32,212 nt of DNA from assembly GCA_003576755.1 (NCBI GenBank), contig QEVT01000013.1, positions 1 to 32,212 of the forward strand. Reading direction: 5' to 3'. The translations under genes were made by a program, and so were the position numbers. Under the pieces are notes generated by a model. That model saw only the letters and a list, made by a program, of their open reading frames with translations. It did no database searches and was not told the origin of the DNA. Positions 1-7,030 of this stretch are shown here, one piece after another. This DNA is from a bacterium (lineage in GTDB: Bacteria; Chloroflexota; Anaerolineae; Epilineales; Epilineaceae). The stretch's first letter is position 1; every line of letters begins with the position of its first letter.

Positions 1-1
1 G

Positions 2-178
2 GACGATGCCGTCGGGCTCGGGCTGCACGCGGGCCAGCTCGTCAAGCAGGTGGCGGCGGACCTCGGCGGCGGGGGCGGCGGCCGCCCAGGGCTTGCCGAG
101 GCCGGCGGCCGCGACGCCGGGGCGCTCGACGGCGCGCTGGCCGCCGTGCCCGGCCGAGTCAAGGCCATGCGGGGATGA
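2..178 (+). CDS. alaS: Alanyl-tRNA synthetase, C-terminal end only (partial)
   Basis: The window opens inside this gene; only the last 58 codons are present. The peptide carries HAGQLVKQVAADLGGGGGGR followed by a PGLAEAGGRD stretch, which is the DHHA1 signature at the extreme C-terminus of AlaRS (His-Ala-Gly, then a run of glycines, then Ala-x-Ala-Gly-Gly). The frame is open from base 2 to a TGA at 176-178. That stop overlaps the ruvX start as ATGA, so the two are probably translationally coupled. The alaS-ruvX-mltG order fits a known conserved arrangement. A stand-alone AlaX could carry the same motif, but a separate AlaX lies at 14328-15641 and this context favours alaS. Confidence 0.85.
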   Translation, partial: DDAVGLGLHAGQLVKQVAADLGGGGGGRPGLAEAGGRDAGALDGALAAVPGRVKAMRG

Positions 179-768
179 CGAGCGGCCGCGTGATGGCGCT
201 CGACGTCGGCGACCGGCGCATCGGCGTGGCCATCAGCGATCCGCTGCGGATCACGGTGCGGGCGCTGGCGACCGTGGAGCGCGGGCGCGGGGCGCGGACC
301 ATTATGTTTGACATAAACCCGCCATCTCGAAGCGCGGGTGCGCGCCCGGCCGGGGGCACCGTGCATCCCGCGGCGGCCGTCGGCACCCCCGCCGCCGCCA
401 ACCCCGACAGAGACGACGCCGGCCCCGACGCCGGCGCGCAGCGGGCCGGGCGGCCGGCACCGGACGTTGCGGCGGTGCTGGACCTCGTCGCGGCGTGGGC
501 GCCGGCGATCGTCGTGGTCGGCGACCCGCGGATGCCGTCGGGCGACCGCGGCGAGCAAGCCGAGGCGACCGACGCGTTCGTGACCCGCCTCGTGGCGCCG
601 CTGGCGCAGATGGGGGTGCCGATCGACCGCTGGGACGAGTCGTACACCTCCGAAGCCGCGCGCGAGCGGCTGAAGGCGCGCGGCATCGACACGCGGCGCG
701 ACAAGGCGGCCGTCGACGCCGAGGCCGCCGCGATCATCCTCGAGGAATGGCTGCGGGCACGGCCGTGA
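175..768 (+). CDS. ruvX: RuvX/YqgF-type RNase H-fold nuclease with an internal low-complexity insert
   Basis: This is a putative pre-16S rRNA nuclease / Holliday-junction resolvase-like protein of 197 residues; the family is usually near 140. Conserved blocks are visible in order: MALDVGDRRIGVAISD (first catalytic Asp in the RNase H fold), VVVGDPRMPSGDRGEQAEAT, WDESYTSEAA (the family's DER-T-T block) and DKAAVDAEAAAIILEEWL. The extra length is an Ala/Pro/Gly-rich insert at about residues 42-95, between the first block and the helix beginning PDVAAVLDLV. The insert starts with an AT-rich run containing the inverted repeat TTATG-TTTGA-CATAA (303-317), encoded by codons rare in this window (ATT, TTT, ATA). 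The start is fixed by the ATGA overlap with alaS. mltG follows 33 bp downstream, so an alaS-ruvX-mltG operon is likely. Confidence 0.88.
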   Translation: MTSGRVMALDVGDRRIGVAISDPLRITVRALATVERGRGARTIMFDINPPSRSAGARPAGGTVHPAAAVGTPAAANPDRDDAGPDAGAQRAGRPAPDVAAVLDLVAAWAPAIVVVGDPRMPSGDRGEQAEATDAFVTRLVAPLAQMGVPIDRWDESYTSEAARERLKARGIDTRRDKAAVDAEAAAIILEEWLRARP

Positions 769-801
769 CCCGCGGCGCCGGCGCACGCTACCGGAGGCAC
801 G

Positions 802-2016
802 ATGTCCCCATCCAGTGAAGAGCACCTGCGGCGGTTGGCCGAGCAGTCCGCGGTCGCCGAAATGCCCCGCCGGCGCGGGCGCGGCGCGATCTTCGCCGCG
901 GCGGTGGTGGTTCTGGCGGCGGGCGGACTCGCCGCGTGGCTCGGCGGGTCGCTGCTGCGCGATGGCGTCGGGGGTCTGGCCGGACCCCTGGATGCGCCCG
1001 CGGAGCGCCTGATGGCGTGGTGGCTCGACCAGCAGGCGGCAGACCTGGCGGCCCCCGGCGCGGACGCCTCACCCGTCGCCTTCGAGGTGCGGCCGGGCGA
1101 GGCGCTGGCCGCGGTGGCCGCCCGCCTCGAGGCAGAAGGGCTGATCCGGGACGCGGGTGCCTTCCGGTTGCTCGCACGCGTCCGGGGGCTCGACACGCAG
1201 GTGCAGGCGGGCGCCTTCACGCTGCGCCGTGACATGCGTGCCGAGGAGGTGCTGGCCGCGTTGATGGTGGCTGCGGGCGAGTCGGTGACGGTGACGATCC
1301 CCGAGGGCAAGCGCAGCGAAGAGGTCGCGACGCTCCTGGCCAACCTGCACCTCGTCGAGCGGGCCGAGTTCCTGCGCCTGGTGGGGGAGGGCGCGCTGGG
1401 AGCGGCCTACCCCGCCGTCGCGGACCGGCCGGCCGGCGCGGGGCTGGAAGGCTACCTGTTCCCCGACACCTACCAGGTGGACCCCGAAGCGGGCGCCGAG
1501 GGCGTGCTTCGCGTGCTGCTCACGACGTTCGAGGCGCGGGTCACGCCCGAGATCCGATCGCGGGCCCAGGCGTCGGGCCTCTCGCTCTACGAGGTCGTGA
1601 CCCTGGCGTCGATCGTCGAGCGCGAGGCGGCGCTGGCGATCGAGCGCCCGAAGATCGCCCGCGTGTTCCTCAACCGCCTGGCGGCCGCGCCGTACATCCT
1701 CAACGCCGACCCCACCGTGCAGTACGCGCTCGGCTTCCAGCCCGAGGCGAACAGCTGGTGGAAGCGGCCGCTGTACACGGTGGATCTCGACGTCGACTCG
1801 GCCTACAACACCTACCGCAACCCGGGCCTGCCACCCGGGCCGATCGCCAGCCCGGGCCTGGCCTCGATCGAGGCCGTGGTCGACCCCGAGCCCGGCCCGT
1901 GGCAGTACTTCGTCGCCAACGACGCGGCGTGCGACGGCTCACACGTGTTCGCCGAGACGTTCGAGGAGCACCAGCGGAACATCGCGCAGTATCAGACGGG
2001 AGGCTGCGGCCCGTGA
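802..2016 (+). CDS. mltG: Endolytic murein transglycosylase MltG (YceG family)
   Basis: This membrane-anchored lytic transglycosylase of 404 residues cleaves nascent peptidoglycan and is thought to release or terminate glycan strands. A short cytoplasmic N-terminus is followed by one transmembrane segment at about residues 27-50. A LysM-like segment (LAAVAARLEAEGLI) and the YceG catalytic domain come next. The family blocks EGYLFPDTYQV, ASIVEREA, NADPTVQYALG and YNTYRNPGLPPGPIASPG are all present. E273 in ASIVE is the expected catalytic glutamate. A GGAGG lies at 793-797, only four bases before the ATG. It is the third gene of the alaS-ruvX-mltG cluster, and its stop is four bases from the stop of the convergent recombinase gene. 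Confidence 0.95.
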   Translation: MSPSSEEHLRRLAEQSAVAEMPRRRGRGAIFAAAVVVLAAGGLAAWLGGSLLRDGVGGLAGPLDAPAERLMAWWLDQQAADLAAPGADASPVAFEVRPGEALAAVAARLEAEGLIRDAGAFRLLARVRGLDTQVQAGAFTLRRDMRAEEVLAALMVAAGESVTVTIPEGKRSEEVATLLANLHLVERAEFLRLVGEGALGAAYPAVADRPAGAGLEGYLFPDTYQVDPEAGAEGVLRVLLTTFEARVTPEIRSRAQASGLSLYEVVTLASIVEREAALAIERPKIARVFLNRLAAAPYILNADPTVQYALGFQPEANSWWKRPLYTVDLDVDSAYNTYRNPGLPPGPIASPGLASIEAVVDPEPGPWQYFVANDAACDGSHVFAETFEEHQRNIAQYQTGGCGP

Positions 2017-2020
2017 CGGA

Positions 2021-3385
2021 TCACGCCGGCGCGCCGTGCGGTTCGGGCATCCACAGCTTGCCCTGGGCGTCGCGCCGGGCGCGGTCGGGCCGCCGGTCGT
2101 AGCGCGACGTCGTCGTGACGTTGGCGTGCCCCATGAGCTGGGCGACGGTGGCGATGTCGGTTCCCGCGTCGAGGTGCTGACCGGCGAAGGTGCGGCGCAG
2201 GTCGTGGGCCCGGAACGGCGGAAGCCCGGCCCGGTCGGCCAGGAAGAGGCACACCCCCGTCAGCGCCTGCGGCGTGAGCCGTGCCGGCCGGCCGTCGGCG
2301 CGGGCGTGGAGCACCGTGTCGTTCTTGAGCACCGGCAGGAGCAGCGGCCCCGGTGCCCGGCCGCGCACCGCCAACCACCGTTGGATGGGCGCGACGGCCG
2401 CGAACGGGAGCGGGACGACCCGGCGCTTGCGCCCCTTGCCGAAGATCCGCACCCCGGGCTCGTCCGCGGTGTCGACGTCCGACAGGTCGATCGCGACGGC
2501 CTCGCCCGCCCGCAGCCCGCAACCGTAGAGCAGGGCCAACACGGCCAAGTTGCGGGCAGCGCGCACGGGGTGTTCGTCGCCGCCGGCGCACGACCACAGC
2601 GCCGCGAGCTCGCCCGTCTCGAGGTGACGGCCGGGCTCGCCCTCGGACTCCGCGTCGATCCACGCCGCGAGGCGGGCGGGCGAGAGGGCTGCCGGGGCGG
2701 CGATCGGGGCGTCGCGACCGCGGTGCGGTCCTTGGGCGGCCATCGGTGTGCCGGCGGCGAGCGGCCCGCCGGCAGGGCCGGGCGCGGGTACGGCGCTGCC
2801 CGCCGCGCGCGCGGACGGCGCGGCGTCCGCGGGTGGGGCAGGGGAGGCCGGCGCATCGCGCTTTACATAAGCACGATCACCGCGCACCGCGCGCAGCCCT
2901 TCGAACAGCCGATCGCGACCGTCGGCGTCAAAGGCGCCGGCGAGCCATGCGGCGCGCAGGACGCCGCGGATGGCCGCCAGGGCCGCGTTGGCGGTGGCCG
3001 GCGCCCAGCGGTCCGCCAGCGCGCTGCGGAGCCGCTCGCAGGCCACGGGCGTCAAGGCCAGCCACGGCACGCCATAGCGGGCGCCGCGCACGTGGTCGAG
3101 GTCGACGGATCCGGGCCACAGCTCGGCCAGCACGCGGGCGACCATGTCGAGCTTGCGCTCGGTGGTTTCACGGCTCACCGCGGTGCGGAGTCGCTCGACG
3201 TACACGTCGACCGGGTGGCTTGTCCCCAGGGCGTCCGCCGTGCGGAGCGCCGCACGTGCCTCGGGCGCGGGCACGAGCGCGGCGCCGGCGGACGGCGGCG
3301 GGCCGTCGCCGCGGTGCGCGCGGTCCTGGTCGAGGCCGTTCGGATCCCCGGCGGCCCGAGCGCGGCCGTCCGATCGCGGCGGCAT
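2021..3385 (-). CDS. Solitary tyrosine recombinase (Xer/integrase type)
   Basis: This is a 454-residue site-specific DNA recombinase. It has a Pro/Ala-rich N-terminal leader, a SAM-like core-binding domain at about residues 58-170, a low-complexity linker at about 178-232, and a catalytic domain at about 235-430. The full catalytic set is visible: R292 (GCGLRAGEA), K317 (FGKGRK), H394 and R397 (HDLRRTF), H420 (LMGHANV) and Y429 (SRYDRR). The ATG at 3385 is preferred over longer upstream reading because GAGGGGAG precedes it at good spacing. No other phage, transposon or relaxase gene is nearby. A 28 bp dif-shaped inverted repeat lies about 120 bp upstream. It could be a XerA/XerS/XerH-like chromosomal recombinase or a stranded integrase; sequence alone does not decide. 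Confidence 0.9.
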   Translation of the reverse strand: MPPRSDGRARAAGDPNGLDQDRAHRGDGPPPSAGAALVPAPEARAALRTADALGTSHPVDVYVERLRTAVSRETTERKLDMVARVLAELWPGSVDLDHVRGARYGVPWLALTPVACERLRSALADRWAPATANAALAAIRGVLRAAWLAGAFDADGRDRLFEGLRAVRGDRAYVKRDAPASPAPPADAAPSARAAGSAVPAPGPAGGPLAAGTPMAAQGPHRGRDAPIAAPAALSPARLAAWIDAESEGEPGRHLETGELAALWSCAGGDEHPVRAARNLAVLALLYGCGLRAGEAVAIDLSDVDTADEPGVRIFGKGRKRRVVPLPFAAVAPIQRWLAVRGRAPGPLLLPVLKNDTVLHARADGRPARLTPQALTGVCLFLADRAGLPPFRAHDLRRTFAGQHLDAGTDIATVAQLMGHANVTTTSRYDRRPDRARRDAQGKLWMPEPHGAPA

Positions 3386-3655
3386 GGTGCTGACTCCCCT
3401 CGGCGCGAGCACGATCGGCGGCGGACCTCTCCGCGCGCCGTGACGGTGCGTGTCAGACGAGATCAGAGACCAACACGGAGACCTGTAACAGAGGTCAACG
3501 CCGGATAACTTTTGAGAATGGCCCTTCTCAAAGTAATCCTGCGCCACAGTATGACCCCGCAAGCGCCGTGTGTCAAGCGCCGTTCGCGGGGGGCCGTGCG
3601 CGCGATCCCGACGCGGCCGCCACCGCGCGCGGCCGCGCGACCGGCCCGCGACGAC
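3386..3655. other. 270 bp gap between recombinase and trmD, rich in short repeats
   Basis: No convincing gene is seen. The part at about 3460-3540 is less GC-rich than its surroundings. It holds the direct repeat GAGACC (3466-3471 and 3478-3483), the inverted repeat GACCT/AGGTC (3480-3484 and 3492-3496) and the dif-like palindrome at 3508-3535. The remainder is GC-rich with no recognised signal. Confidence 0.6.
3508..3535. repeat. dif-shaped inverted repeat (11-6-11) upstream of the recombinase
   Basis: Two arms, ACTTTTGAGAA and TTCTCAAAGTA, flank a 6-base centre TGGCCC. The inner eight bases of the arms (TTTGAGAA / TTCTCAAA) are perfectly inverted. An 11-6-11 layout is that of Xer dif sites, and near-symmetric arms suit a single-recombinase system. 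The stem is AT-rich and lacks a following T-run, so an intrinsic terminator for trmD is unlikely. An operator bound by another protein is the main alternative. Confidence 0.5.
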
Positions 3656-4498
3656 CTACGCGTCGCCCCGCGCGTCTGCCCGCCACGCCGCCAGCCACGT
3701 GCGTTCCTCGTCCGTCAGCGCCAGCCCGTCCAGGAGGTCTGGCCGCCGCTCCCACGTCCGGCGCAGGCCCTCGCGGCGCCGCCAGCGCTCGACTTCGCCG
3801 TGGTGGCCCGACAGCAGCACGTCCGGCACGCGCCAGCCGCGGAACTCGGCCGGCCGCGTGTAGTGCGGATGCTCGATCCGCCCCGCGGCGAACGAGTCGG
3901 TGTCGGTCGCGGTTGCCAGGCCCACCACGCCTGGGCGAAGACGCGCCACGGCGTCGACGAGCAGCATCGCCGGGATCTCGCCGCCCGTCACGACGAAGTC
4001 GCCGATCGACACCTCGTGCGTGGCAAGGTGCATGCGGACGCGCTCGTCGAACCCCTCGTAGTGGCCGGCGAGCACCACGAGCCGCTCCTGCCCGGCGAGC
4101 TCGCGCGCCAAGCCGTGGTCGAACCGCCGCCCTTGCGGCGTCATCATCACGACCGGGCACGGGGGCACGCGGGCGTCGCCGGCCCGGAGGGGCTCGATGC
4201 CGAGGATGGCCTCGACGGCCTCGAACAGCGGCTCGGGCTTCATCACCATGCCGCCGCCGCCGCCGAAGGCGTAGTCGTCGGTCGTGCGGTGCCGGTCGTG
4301 CGCCCATCGGCGCAGGTCGTGCACGCGCAGGTCGACGATGCCCGCATCGCGCGCGCGCCGGATCAGGCTGTGGTCGAACGGCCCGGCGAACATGTCCGGC
4401 AGCACGGTGACGATGTCGATCCTGAGCGCGGCCGGCGCAACCGTGCGATCGGCTCCCGCTGTGCGATCGGCGCCCGCGCCCGTATACTCTTCGGCCAT
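3656..4498 (-). CDS. trmD: tRNA (guanine37-N1)-methyltransferase TrmD
   Basis: This SPOUT-class enzyme uses S-adenosylmethionine to methylate G37 of tRNAs, preventing +1 frameshifting. The protein has 280 residues, somewhat longer than the usual 230-260. Diagnostic blocks are DIVTVLPDMF near the start, DDYAFGGGGGMVMKPEP, LAGHYEGFDERV, SIGDFVVTGGEIP and HYTRPAEFRGWRVPDVLLSG. The extra length is a short N-terminal stretch with a repeated ADRTAGADRT sequence before the first beta strand. The ATG at 4498 is supported by GGGGAGAG about seven bases upstream; a start closer to the conserved domain is possible. The usual rpsP-rimM-rplS neighbours are absent. The divergent M23 gene begins 39 bp away. 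Confidence 0.94.
   Translation of the reverse strand: MAEEYTGAGADRTAGADRTVAPAALRIDIVTVLPDMFAGPFDHSLIRRARDAGIVDLRVHDLRRWAHDRHRTTDDYAFGGGGGMVMKPEPLFEAVEAILGIEPLRAGDARVPPCPVVMMTPQGRRFDHGLARELAGQERLVVLAGHYEGFDERVRMHLATHEVSIGDFVVTGGEIPAMLLVDAVARLRPGVVGLATATDTDSFAAGRIEHPHYTRPAEFRGWRVPDVLLSGHHGEVERWRRREGLRRTWERRPDLLDGLALTDEERTWLAAWRADARGDA
4483..4488 (+). promoter_or_regulatory. Possible -10 box (TATACT) for the M23 peptidase gene
   Basis: TATACT stands out in a GC-rich stretch 50 bp upstream of the rightward GTG start. It lies inside the first codons of the opposing trmD gene. No good -35 is visible at 16-18 bp, so this is weak. Confidence 0.25.
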
Positions 4499-4537
4499 GC
4501 CGGCTCTCCCCTTCGCCTCGTCGCCTCGCGCGCACCC

Positions 4538-5599
4538 GTGACGCCGGACCCGGACGGCCCAGGCGTCGGCCAGCTGGCGGCGATCATCGTCGCCCTGTCG
4601 GCCGCAGGCGCGATGGGATTCTACCAGCCGCCGGCGCCGGAGGCATCGTCGCCGTGGGGGCCGGGCTGGATCACCGCCACGACGGCCGCGCGCGGCGCCG
4701 CGACGCGCACGGCCGTCGCGATCCGCGCCGCGACGGCCACCGCGGCGGCGATCCCGACCGCCACGCCGACGGCGACCCCGGCCCCGGCGTTTGCCGCGGC
4801 GGCGGGCGAAGGCACCCCGATCGAGGCGCCGGCACCCTACTTCACGTTCGGCCGGCCTTTCGGCCCGGCCAACGAGACGCGCGCCAGCCGCTTCTACCCG
4901 TACGGCACCACGGCCGACGGCGCCTACCTCCTGCATCACGGCATCGACATCGGCAACGCGATGGGAACGCCGGTGCTGGCGATCGGCGCCGGCGAGGTGG
5001 TCTTCGCCGGGCCGGACGTCGGCACCGACCTCTGGGGGCCGCAGCCGGACTTCTACGGGCGGCTCGTCGTGGTCCGGCACGGCGAGACGGTCGACGGGCT
5101 GCCGCTGTACAGCCTCTACGGCCACGTCAGCGAGACGACGGTGGCGGCGGGCCGGTCGGTCGCCCGCGGCGACACGGTCGCGCGCGTCGGCGCCGCCGGC
5201 GTGGCGCTCGGCCCGCACCTCCACCTCGAGGTCCGCGCCGGCGACGACCCCACCGACTACGCGAGCACCCGCAACGCCGAGCTCTTCCTCGCGCCGTTGC
5301 GGGGCCATGGCACCATCGTCGGCCGCGTCGTCGACGCCGCCGGCCGCCCGATCCCGGGCGTCACGCTCGGCCTCTACGCGGTCGAGGCGTCGGGCCGCGA
5401 GCAGTGGGTCGGCCAGTCGACGACCTACCCCACCCGCGACGTCAACGCCAGCCCTGCCTTCGAAGAGAACTTCCTCTTCGCGGATGTGCCTGCGGCGCGT
5501 TATGTCGTGTCGGCGAACGTCGCGGGGCGCTCCGTCGCGGCAGCGGCCACGGTGACGGACGGCGGCGTGGTCGGGGTGGAGCTGCGGACGGCGCCGTGA
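4538..5599 (+). CDS. Secreted M23 (LytM-type) zinc metallopeptidase with C-terminal Ig-like domain
   Basis: This is probably a peptidoglycan endopeptidase or a catalytically related envelope protein of 353 residues. The chosen GTG start gives a hydrophobic segment at about residues 9-30 (signal peptide or anchor), followed by an Ala/Thr/Pro-rich linker to about residue 95. The LytM domain has the expected zinc ligands H134 and D137 in HHGIDIGN, then a YGHVSE block and H227-L-H229 in HLHLEV. After it, from about residue 262, GTIVGRVVDAAGRPIPGVTL begins a carboxypeptidase-regulatory-like beta-sandwich. The frame stays open far upstream, but that part reads as trmD antisense; the GTG places the signal segment at the N-terminus. 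It is divergent from trmD and convergent with mtaD. Confidence 0.85.
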   Translation: MTPDPDGPGVGQLAAIIVALSAAGAMGFYQPPAPEASSPWGPGWITATTAARGAATRTAVAIRAATATAAAIPTATPTATPAPAFAAAAGEGTPIEAPAPYFTFGRPFGPANETRASRFYPYGTTADGAYLLHHGIDIGNAMGTPVLAIGAGEVVFAGPDVGTDLWGPQPDFYGRLVVVRHGETVDGLPLYSLYGHVSETTVAAGRSVARGDTVARVGAAGVALGPHLHLEVRAGDDPTDYASTRNAELFLAPLRGHGTIVGRVVDAAGRPIPGVTLGLYAVEASGREQWVGQSTTYPTRDVNASPAFEENFLFADVPAARYVVSANVAGRSVAAAATVTDGGVVGVELRTAP

Positions 5600-5626
5600 G
5601 CCCGGCGGGCCACGGTCGCGGGCTCC

Positions 5627-5655
5627 CCTGCCGCGTCTCGCACGTGTGCGGCAGG
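5627..5655. terminator. Hairpin between convergent M23 and mtaD genes
   Basis: CCTGCCGC (5627-5634) pairs with GCGGCAGG (5648-5655) across a 13-base loop that itself contains CACGTG. It sits in the 105 bp space between two converging genes. There is no T-run on either side, so its role as a terminator is an inference from position. Confidence 0.35.
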
Positions 5656-5672
5656 CGGGGCCCGCGGGCGGC

Positions 5673-5686
5673 CGGGATCGATCCCG
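5673..5686. repeat. 14 bp perfect palindrome near the end of mtaD
   Basis: CGGGATCGATCCCG is a perfect palindrome followed on the plus strand by TGTCTT. It could fold as a 5 bp stem with a TCGA loop and act as a weak terminator after the M23 gene, or be a protein-binding site. Confidence 0.35.
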
Positions 5687-5704
5687 TGTCTTGACGCCTG
5701 GCCC

Positions 5705-7021
5705 TCAACGCCCCGTCAAGCGCGCCAACCGCGCACCGACCTCGGCGCGGATCTCGGCCTCGTCGTCGATCACGCCGTCCGCCATCAGCACGCGGCCGTC
5801 GCAGATCGTCGTCCGCACCGCTCGCCCGTGGGCGCTGTAGACGAGGTCGGCGGCGAGGTGGTGGCCCGGGAACAGCATGACGTGCCCGAGATCGATGAGG
5901 ATCAGGTCGGCCAGCTTGCCCGGCGCGAGCGCGCCCGCGTCGATGCCGAAGGCGCGCGCGGCGTGCGTCGTCACCAGGTCGAGCGCCTCGTCCGCCGGCA
6001 GCGTCGTCGGATCGCCCGTCGCGTGCTTGGCCATGAGGGCCGCGAACTTCAGCTCCTCGAAGAGGTCGAGGTTGTTGTTCGAGGCGCAGCCGTCGGTCCC
6101 GACGAGCACGTTGACGCCCGCCGCGCGGAGATCGCGGTAGCGCATCGGCCCGCCGGAGGCCAGCTTGAGGTTCGACACCGGGTTGTGGACGACGTGCGCC
6201 CCCCGCGCGGCCAGCAGCGCGATGTCGGCGTCGTCGAGGTGCACGGCGTGGATCGCCAGGCAACGTTCGCTCAGGACCCCGACGCGATCGAGGTACGCCA
6301 CCGGCCGCAGCCCGTGCGCCCGAACGCAGTCGTCGACCTCGCCCGCCGTCTCGGCCGTGTGCACGTTGACGAGGCAGCCGCGCGCCGCCGCCTGCTCGGC
6401 CACCCACCGGAGCCCCGCCTCACTGACGGTGTAGATCGCGTGCGGCCCGAAGGCGAACGCCACGCGGTCCGGATAGGCCCGCGCCTCGTCGAGCGTTCGC
6501 AACGTCGCCTCGGCTTCCCTGCGCAGCCGCTCCGGGTCGCCGAGGTCGATGAAGGCCGGCGACAGCACGGCGCGCATGCCGCTGTCGACCGTCGCGCGCG
6601 CCGTGCCGTGGAAGAACCAGTACATGTCGTTGAAGAACGTCGTGCCGGTCCGGATCATCTCCACGCATGCCAGGCGCGTGCCCCAGTAGACATCGTCCTC
6701 GGTGAGGTGGGCCTCGAACGGCCAGATCTTTTCGCGCAGCCACGGCATCAGCGGCATGTCGTCGGCGTAGCTGCGCATCATGGCCATCGCCGAGTGCGTG
6801 TGGGCGTTCATCAGGCCCGGCAGCGCCGCCGTTCCCCGCCCGTCGACGACGCGCGTCCGGGCCGCGTCGATCGCCCGCTCCGGGTCCGGCGGCTCGATGG
6901 CGGCGATGCGGTTGCCGGCGATCACGATGTCGGCCGGGACCCCGCCGACCCGAGTGTCGCGGACGATCAGGGTGGGCGTGGGCGGGTCCGCCGGGCGCGG
7001 CGCGACGTGCCGGTCATCCAC
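5705..7021 (-). CDS. mtaD: Amidohydrolase of the MtaD/SsnA group (5'-methylthioadenosine / S-adenosylhomocysteine deaminase-like)
   Basis: This 438-residue cytosolic metal-dependent hydrolase belongs to the family that deaminates MTA or SAH, with some members acting on other aminohydrolase substrates. Metal ligands are visible as H74-x-H76 (PGLMNAHTHSAM), H221 (NVHTAET) and D310 (VGTDG). E224 and H258 sit at the expected catalytic positions, and GTDGCASNNNLDLFEE is typical of the family. The first codon is GTG at 7021, nine bases after the proS stop, which suggests coupling in a proS-mtaD operon; no strong Shine-Dalgarno is seen. Substrate choice cannot be settled from sequence. Confidence 0.85.
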   Translation of the reverse strand: MDDRHVAPRPADPPTPTLIVRDTRVGGVPADIVIAGNRIAAIEPPDPERAIDAARTRVVDGRGTAALPGLMNAHTHSAMAMMRSYADDMPLMPWLREKIWPFEAHLTEDDVYWGTRLACVEMIRTGTTFFNDMYWFFHGTARATVDSGMRAVLSPAFIDLGDPERLRREAEATLRTLDEARAYPDRVAFAFGPHAIYTVSEAGLRWVAEQAAARGCLVNVHTAETAGEVDDCVRAHGLRPVAYLDRVGVLSERCLAIHAVHLDDADIALLAARGAHVVHNPVSNLKLASGGPMRYRDLRAAGVNVLVGTDGCASNNNLDLFEELKFAALMAKHATGDPTTLPADEALDLVTTHAARAFGIDAGALAPGKLADLILIDLGHVMLFPGHHLAADLVYSAHGRAVRTTICDGRVLMADGVIDDEAEIRAEVGARLARLTGR

Positions 7022-7030
7022 GGCGGGCCG

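Noticed and set aside
303..317. TTATG-TTTGA-CATAA as a dif core.
   Set aside because: The arms face the opposite way to the canonical dif core (CATAA-N6-TTATG) and the centre is five bases; it also lies inside ruvX.
3508..3535. The palindrome upstream of the recombinase as an intrinsic terminator of trmD.
   Set aside because: The stem is AT-rich in a GC-rich genome and the downstream bases on the relevant strand (AGTTATCC) are not a T-run.
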